A stretch of 9,923 nt of DNA from Spirochaetaceae bacterium. GTDB taxonomy: Bacteria; Spirochaetota; Spirochaetia; DSM-2461. Position 1 is the first letter of the stretch. Each line of letters opens with the position of its first letter. The notes below the pieces were generated by a model. The model did no database searches. It was not told the DNA's origin and worked only from the letters and a program-made list of their open reading frames with translations. The stretch covers positions 1-9,923 of the forward strand of contig QKAI01000198.1 of assembly GCA_003246505.1 (NCBI GenBank), in the 5' to 3' direction. Shown here in pieces: positions 6,994 to 9,923 of this stretch. The position numbers and the translations under genes were made by a program.

Positions 6994-7356
6994 TCAGTCC
7001 TTGAGAAAGGAAAGTTCCCGCTCTATCTCCCCTTCCGGAATGGTGTTCAGTTCAAGTAGCCTTCTCAGGTGAATCATGCTGTCCAGATCGATGGAATCGA
7101 ACTTCAGGCCGTAGTAGCCGTCTCCGCTGATATGGACCACATTGCAGCGGGCTTTGATCTTCACATCCGAGTGGGTCAGGAGAATGGTGATATCAAGACC
7201 TTTGTTTTTCTGCAGGGTGATCTCCTCGTCCGGATGGATGAGCGTTCCCTTGAGGGATAAATTAACGACCTTGAAGGTTATCGTCTTTCCCGCATCGTTA
7301 AAGTACCCGTTGACATAAAAGTCGGTCCGCATAAATTTTCTTTCGTTCTGAACCAT
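6994..7356 (-). CDS. Stand-alone PilZ-domain protein (c-di-GMP receptor)
   Basis: 120 aa, essentially one PilZ domain. Both ligand motifs are complete: RKFMR (R6, R10; RxxxR) and NLSLKG (N32, S34, G37; the [D/N]xSxxG motif), followed by alternating beta strands, a KARCNVVHIS strand and GYYGLKFDSI. The C-terminal tail (about 90-120) is helical. Such small cytoplasmic proteins bind cyclic di-GMP and pass the signal to partners in motility, secretion or envelope functions. Binding is predicted from intact motifs; the partner is unknown. It is transcribed alone from a strong promoter whose -10 ends exactly 6 nt before ATG 7356, with no Shine-Dalgarno, so leaderless translation is likely. It converges on the Crp-type gene with 2 nt between stop codons and no clear terminator, so the two transcripts probably overlap as antisense RNA. 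Confidence 0.94.
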   Translation of the reverse strand: MVQNERKFMRTDFYVNGYFNDAGKTITFKVVNLSLKGTLIHPDEEITLQKNKGLDITILLTHSDVKIKARCNVVHISGDGYYGLKFDSIDLDSMIHLRRLLELNTIPEGEIERELSFLKD

Positions 7357-7362
7357 GGGTTA

Positions 7363-7391
7363 ATTCTAATCGCCCCGTTTCCTAAAGTCAA
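7363..7391 (-). promoter_or_regulatory. Strong leaderless-type promoter of the PilZ gene
   Basis: On the minus strand, -35 TTGACT (7386-7391), 17-nt spacer, -10 TAGAAT (7363-7368), each 5 of 6 to consensus. The six bases TAACCC follow, then ATG 7356, so the expected +1 is the A of the start codon. Confidence 0.8.
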
Positions 7392-7401
7392 TGATTAAGG
7401 G

Positions 7402-7420
7402 AAATTCTCATGGAGAATTT
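7402..7420. promoter_or_regulatory. 19-bp palindrome between divergent promoters, candidate operator
   Basis: Perfect 8-bp inverted repeat AAATTCTC/GAGAATTT around ATG (7410-7412). It lies 10 nt upstream of the pilZ -35 and 19 nt upstream of the moxR -35, inside the 118-nt region between the two start codons. The position suits a dimeric regulator acting on both genes. It is not a Crp or Fnr consensus half-site and I do not recognise it. Outer bases GGG (7399-7401) and CCC (7424-7426) could extend it as RNA if transcribed. Confidence 0.5.
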
Positions 7421-7439
7421 GATCCCGAACCGGCGGCAA

Positions 7440-7468
7440 TTGCCTTTTCGGCGATTGTCTCTTATACT
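7440..7468 (+). promoter_or_regulatory. Leaderless-type promoter of the moxR operon
   Basis: -35 TTGCCT (7440-7445), 17-nt spacer, -10 TATACT (7463-7468), then six bases GGAGCT and GTG 7475. The expected +1 is the G of GTG. A perfect 10-bp palindrome GGCAATTGCC (7435-7444) overlaps the -35, and CAATTGCC repeats inverted with one mismatch at 7450-7457 in the spacer; both could bind a repressor. Confidence 0.65.
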
Positions 7469-7474
7469 GGAGCT

Positions 7475-8446
7475 GTGGAAGCAATATTGGAAACGGACAA
7501 ACTGGAAACCCTGAAGAATAATATCCGCTCTGTCATTTATATCGATGAACTGAAACTGGAGTATCTTCTGGCCTCCCTGGTCGCGGGGGGGCATGTCATG
7601 CTGGCGGACACCCACGGGGTGGGGAAGACCTCCCTGGCCCGGGCCCTGGCCGGGTCCATAGAGTGGGACACGGTGGAGCAGACCCGGGAGGGGATAGAGA
7701 TCGATCACTTCAACCGGATCCAGTGCACGGTGGATCTGCTGCCCCAGGATATCCTGGGCTACTCCCGCATCACCGGGACCGGCTACGAGCTCTCCTTTAC
7801 CAAGGGGCCCATCTTCGCCCACTTCCTTCTCTGCGACGAGATCAATCTGCTCACCCCCAAAACCCAGGGGAGCTTCTTCCAGGTCATGGAGGAGCAGAGC
7901 GTGAGCATAGAGGGGAATACCTACCATCTCCCTTCCCCCTTCTTCATCATCTCCACCATGAACCTGAAGGGGGCCCATCTTTTTCCCCTTCCCGCTCCCC
8001 AGCTGGACCGGTTCATGCTCCGTCTCTCCCTGGGGTATCCCCGGAACGAGGACGAGATGGCCATCGTCGGCCAGCACGGCAGGCAGGACGGATGGGGCCG
8101 GTTCGGACCGGTCATCAAGGCGAGCGAACTGAAGAAGTGGCAGAGCGCGGTCGATTCGGTGGCCATCCATCCGGACATGATCCGCTACATCGTCTCCCTC
8201 GTCCGGGCAACCCGGGAGCACGGGGCGGTGGAAACCGGGGCCAGCCCCCGGACCGGCGTCAAGATCTCCCGCATGGCCCGGTCCCTCGCCCTGCTCCGGG
8301 GGGAGGAGTACGTCAGCCATGACCTTATCAAGGAGATTTTCCTTCCCTCCACGGCCCACCGCCTGGAACTGAAAGATACGGAGGCCCTCCCCGAGGAGAT
8401 TCTGGAGGAGATCCTCAAATCGACCCCCGTGCCGGTGGTATCCTGA
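7475..8446 (+). CDS. moxR: MoxR-family AAA+ ATPase, divergent
   Basis: 323 aa from GTG 7475; an in-frame ATG at 7391 would add 28 residues. I prefer 7475 because the promoter and palindrome lie in the 7391-7474 stretch, that stretch resembles no MoxR N-terminus, and 323 aa is normal. Numbered from the GTG: Walker A DTHGVGKT (45-52), Walker B LLCDE (D121, E122), sensor-1 region STMN (N163), LDRF with the arginine finger (R179) and sensor 2 ASPRTG (R259). MoxR ATPases act as chaperones that remodel partner proteins, often with DUF58 or VWA proteins in the cytoplasm. Departures from the family norm: Asp replaces the first Walker A Gly, INLLTP replaces INRAPP, and STMNLKG replaces ATQNP. The main catalytic residues remain, so ATPase activity is likely but unproven. 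It heads an operon with the DUF58 gene 5 nt downstream. Confidence 0.93.
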   Translation: MEAILETDKLETLKNNIRSVIYIDELKLEYLLASLVAGGHVMLADTHGVGKTSLARALAGSIEWDTVEQTREGIEIDHFNRIQCTVDLLPQDILGYSRITGTGYELSFTKGPIFAHFLLCDEINLLTPKTQGSFFQVMEEQSVSIEGNTYHLPSPFFIISTMNLKGAHLFPLPAPQLDRFMLRLSLGYPRNEDEMAIVGQHGRQDGWGRFGPVIKASELKKWQSAVDSVAIHPDMIRYIVSLVRATREHGAVETGASPRTGVKISRMARSLALLRGEEYVSHDLIKEIFLPSTAHRLELKDTEALPEEILEEILKSTPVPVVS

Positions 8447-8451
8447 TCCCC

Positions 8452-9753
8452 ATGAAATACTGGCCCCTGTCTCCGGCGGGATCCTTCCTGTTTCTTTCAT
8501 CCCTGTACCTGGTGGGTACGGGGGTGCCCCGCGGCCAGGGCTATGCCATTTTCCTGGGGGTGTTCTTCCTCCTCTATCTGTCGGGGGTTCTCATACGCAT
8601 TCTCATCCTGGCCTTCTCCTTCGAAGGGGACCGCTTCCAGTGGCGCCTTTTATGGAATTACGCCGGAACCGGGGGGGGAAGGAAAAATTTCCTTCTCTCC
8701 CTGCCCGCCCGCTCCCCCTTCGGGGTGCGCTACCTCTTCCTCTGCCGGGGGATTCTGAGCGACGAAAGGGAGAAACTCTATGCCTTCACTAAACGGGTCC
8801 CCTTTGCGCAGGAGAGCCGGAGCAGCCTCGTACTCCCCCTGCCCGGGTCTGTAAGCTGTTCCGGAAGGCTTTATTTTTCCGATCTTTTCGGACTGATCCG
8901 CTATCCCCTGACCGCCCGGGAGCACCGTTCCGCCCTCTACCATCCCCCCCTGCTTACGGATCGGGTTTTCCCGCCCCCCTCCGCGGCGGAAAAGGACGAG
9001 GAGAACATCAAAAACAGCCCCTCCCAGCCGGAGAAGATCCTCATGCGGGACTATCAGCCCGGCGATCTGGTGCGGGACATCAACTGGAAGGCGAGCGGGA
9101 AATTCACCTCCATCTATACGAGGATCGCCCCTGACCTTGAGCGTTCGGTCACCCGCATGGCCCTGATCATTCGCAGCGAAGGGACCCTGGATCTTAAGGA
9201 ACCGGCGGGAAGCGCCCTTCTTCTGGGACTCAAGTCCCTGGGCGAAACGGTGATCCATACCATGGCGAGGGACTTCCCCGAATGCCGGCTGGAAGTCTAC
9301 CTGGGGGAGACCCTCTTCCTTCTGGAGGATGAGGAAAAACGGGATGAGTGTCTCGCCCGCATCTCCCGGATGGGCCGGAGGGGTAGGGGCGCTCCGGATC
9401 ATCTCCCCGATGGGGGAATCGTCTGCACCACACCGGCCGACGGGGATCTGGGTCTTCTGCGGGAAAAATACGGGGACCGGGTTTTCCTCTGCGGATGCCG
9501 GGGGGGGCAATCGGAGAGGGGGGAGCCGTTCTACTCCCTGTTCCGGGGCAACGCCCTTCCCCTGGGGGACAGGCTGGCGGGAAGCCTCCTCTCCCTGCGT
9601 CCGGAGAAAAGAATCCTCCCCCTTCTCCCCTCCCGTCCCGATTTAAACTGCGCCCTGGAAACGGGGGTGGTCCTGTGGCCCTCTACCTCGTCACCCTGGG
9701 AATCGTTTTTCTGGAACCCGCCGTGTCCGTATCCCTGGATCGGATGGGCATGA
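8452..9753 (+). CDS. DUF58-domain membrane protein, MoxR partner
   Basis: 433 aa. Two N-terminal membrane helices (about 8-24 and 30-55) anchor it, followed by a soluble region. The DUF58 signature is at about 197-225: LMRDYQPGDLVRDINWKASG, then a FTSIYTR stretch. Proteins of this family sit between moxR and transglutaminase-like or VWA genes and are thought to be remodelled by MoxR; biochemical function is largely undefined. ATG 8452 follows the moxR stop by 5 nt with no clear Shine-Dalgarno, implying coupling by reinitiation. The last 25-30 residues (from about 405) are rich in Trp and Pro and look unlike conserved protein. They overlap a better coding frame for the next gene, so the real selective end may be near residue 405. 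Two G8 tracts (8671-8678, 9500-9507) lie in the gene. Confidence 0.9.
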   Translation: MKYWPLSPAGSFLFLSSLYLVGTGVPRGQGYAIFLGVFFLLYLSGVLIRILILAFSFEGDRFQWRLLWNYAGTGGGRKNFLLSLPARSPFGVRYLFLCRGILSDEREKLYAFTKRVPFAQESRSSLVLPLPGSVSCSGRLYFSDLFGLIRYPLTAREHRSALYHPPLLTDRVFPPPSAAEKDEENIKNSPSQPEKILMRDYQPGDLVRDINWKASGKFTSIYTRIAPDLERSVTRMALIIRSEGTLDLKEPAGSALLLGLKSLGETVIHTMARDFPECRLEVYLGETLFLLEDEEKRDECLARISRMGRRGRGAPDHLPDGGIVCTTPADGDLGLLREKYGDRVFLCGCRGGQSERGEPFYSLFRGNALPLGDRLAGSLLSLRPEKRILPLLPSRPDLNCALETGVVLWPSTSSPWESFFWNPPCPYPWIGWA

Positions 9754-9923
9754 TTCTCTATCTCGTCCTGATTCCCCTGGCCTTCGTTCTGGCCCTTTTG
9801 CGGAGGGGGAGGAGATCTCTCCGGTTAGCCCTGATTCTCCCGCTCCCACTCCTTATTCTTTCGGGATTCAACGGGGAGACTCTCCTCGCCCTGATCCTTG
9901 TGGCCTATGTCTATCTCTCCACC
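9675..9923 (+). CDS. Start of a multi-helix membrane protein, probably the transglutaminase-like member of the MoxR operon; cut by window edge
   Basis: The frame is open to the window end (83 codons from GTG 9675). It encodes three or four hydrophobic helices broken by the basic stretch LLRRGRRSLR, beginning VALYLVTLGIVFLEPAVS. In many bacteria the gene after moxR-DUF58 encodes a polytopic protein with a periplasmic transglutaminase-like domain (TgpA/YebA type); that identification is from gene order only, as the domain would lie beyond the edge. Start choice is uncertain. GTG 9675 has a GGGGGTGG purine run 4 nt upstream and good codon use through the overlap. ATG 9744 and ATG 9750, the latter in an ATGA overlap with the DUF58 stop, are alternatives. 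Overlap with DUF58 is 79 nt if 9675 is right, 4 nt if 9750. Confidence 0.75.
   Translation, partial: MALYLVTLGIVFLEPAVSVSLDRMGMILYLVLIPLAFVLALLRRGRRSLRLALILPLPLLILSGFNGETLLALILVAYVYLST

Noticed and set aside
6999..7010. Small hairpin CCTT-GAGA-AAGG as a terminator between the Crp-type and PilZ genes
   Set aside because: Only 4 bp and no U-tract on either strand; too weak to call.
7388..8500. 370-codon minus-strand frame opposite moxR
   Set aside because: The plus strand has Walker A/B and sensor motifs; the antisense product has none and covers the divergent promoter region.
1..9923. Search for CRISPR arrays, insertion sequences, phage genes, defence genes, tRNA or rRNA
   Set aside because: None seen. 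Gene content, codon use and strand layout look like ordinary core chromosome.

Overview
The window comes from a GC-rich bacterial chromosome with compact, ordinary housekeeping and signalling genes. The best guess at origin is a free-living spirochaete (Spirochaetota). That rests on gene content: a cNMP-domain/TPR protein next to a Crp-type regulator, a PilZ protein, a LysM-M23 peptidase and a moxR-DUF58 operon. It is an inference; no taxonomic marker gene is present. There are no rRNA or tRNA genes, CRISPR arrays, transposases or other signs of transfer.

Layout. (1) 1-2386, minus strand: a class A penicillin-binding protein (PBP1A type), running off the left edge. (2) 2387-2551: the PBP promoter, a strong minus-strand terminator and a long imperfect hairpin. 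(3) 2552-5291, minus strand: a tight three-gene operon of a PHP-family phosphoesterase, a LysM-M23 peptidase and an exported PEGA-like protein. (4) 5292-5385: AT-rich divergent promoter region, with a possible 13-codon leaderless ORF overlapping the next gene. (5) 5386-6991, plus strand: a cNMP-domain/TPR protein and a complete Crp/Fnr-type regulator, overlapping by 8 nt. (6) 6994-7356, minus strand: a stand-alone PilZ protein, convergent with the regulator at a 2-nt gap. (7) 7357-7474: divergent promoter region with a 19-bp palindrome. (8) 7475-9923, plus strand: a MoxR AAA+ ATPase, a DUF58 protein and the start of a membrane protein, a typical MoxR operon layout.

Two themes run through it. 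One is cell-envelope work: peptidoglycan synthesis (PBP1A), peptidoglycan hydrolysis (LysM-M23), an exported beta-rich protein, and a MoxR chaperone operon of the kind linked to envelope stress. The other is nucleotide signalling: one intact and one degenerate cNMP-type domain beside a c-di-GMP-type PilZ domain.

The most notable pattern is in the promoters. Ahead of pbp1A, the PHP gene, pilZ and moxR, a sigma-70-like -35/-10 pair places the -10 box only 6-8 nt before the start codon, with no usable Shine-Dalgarno site. These four transcription units therefore look leaderless. This also moves the moxR start from an ATG at 7391 to a GTG at 7475. Genes inside operons, such as the TTG-started PEGA gene, show conventional Shine-Dalgarno sites.
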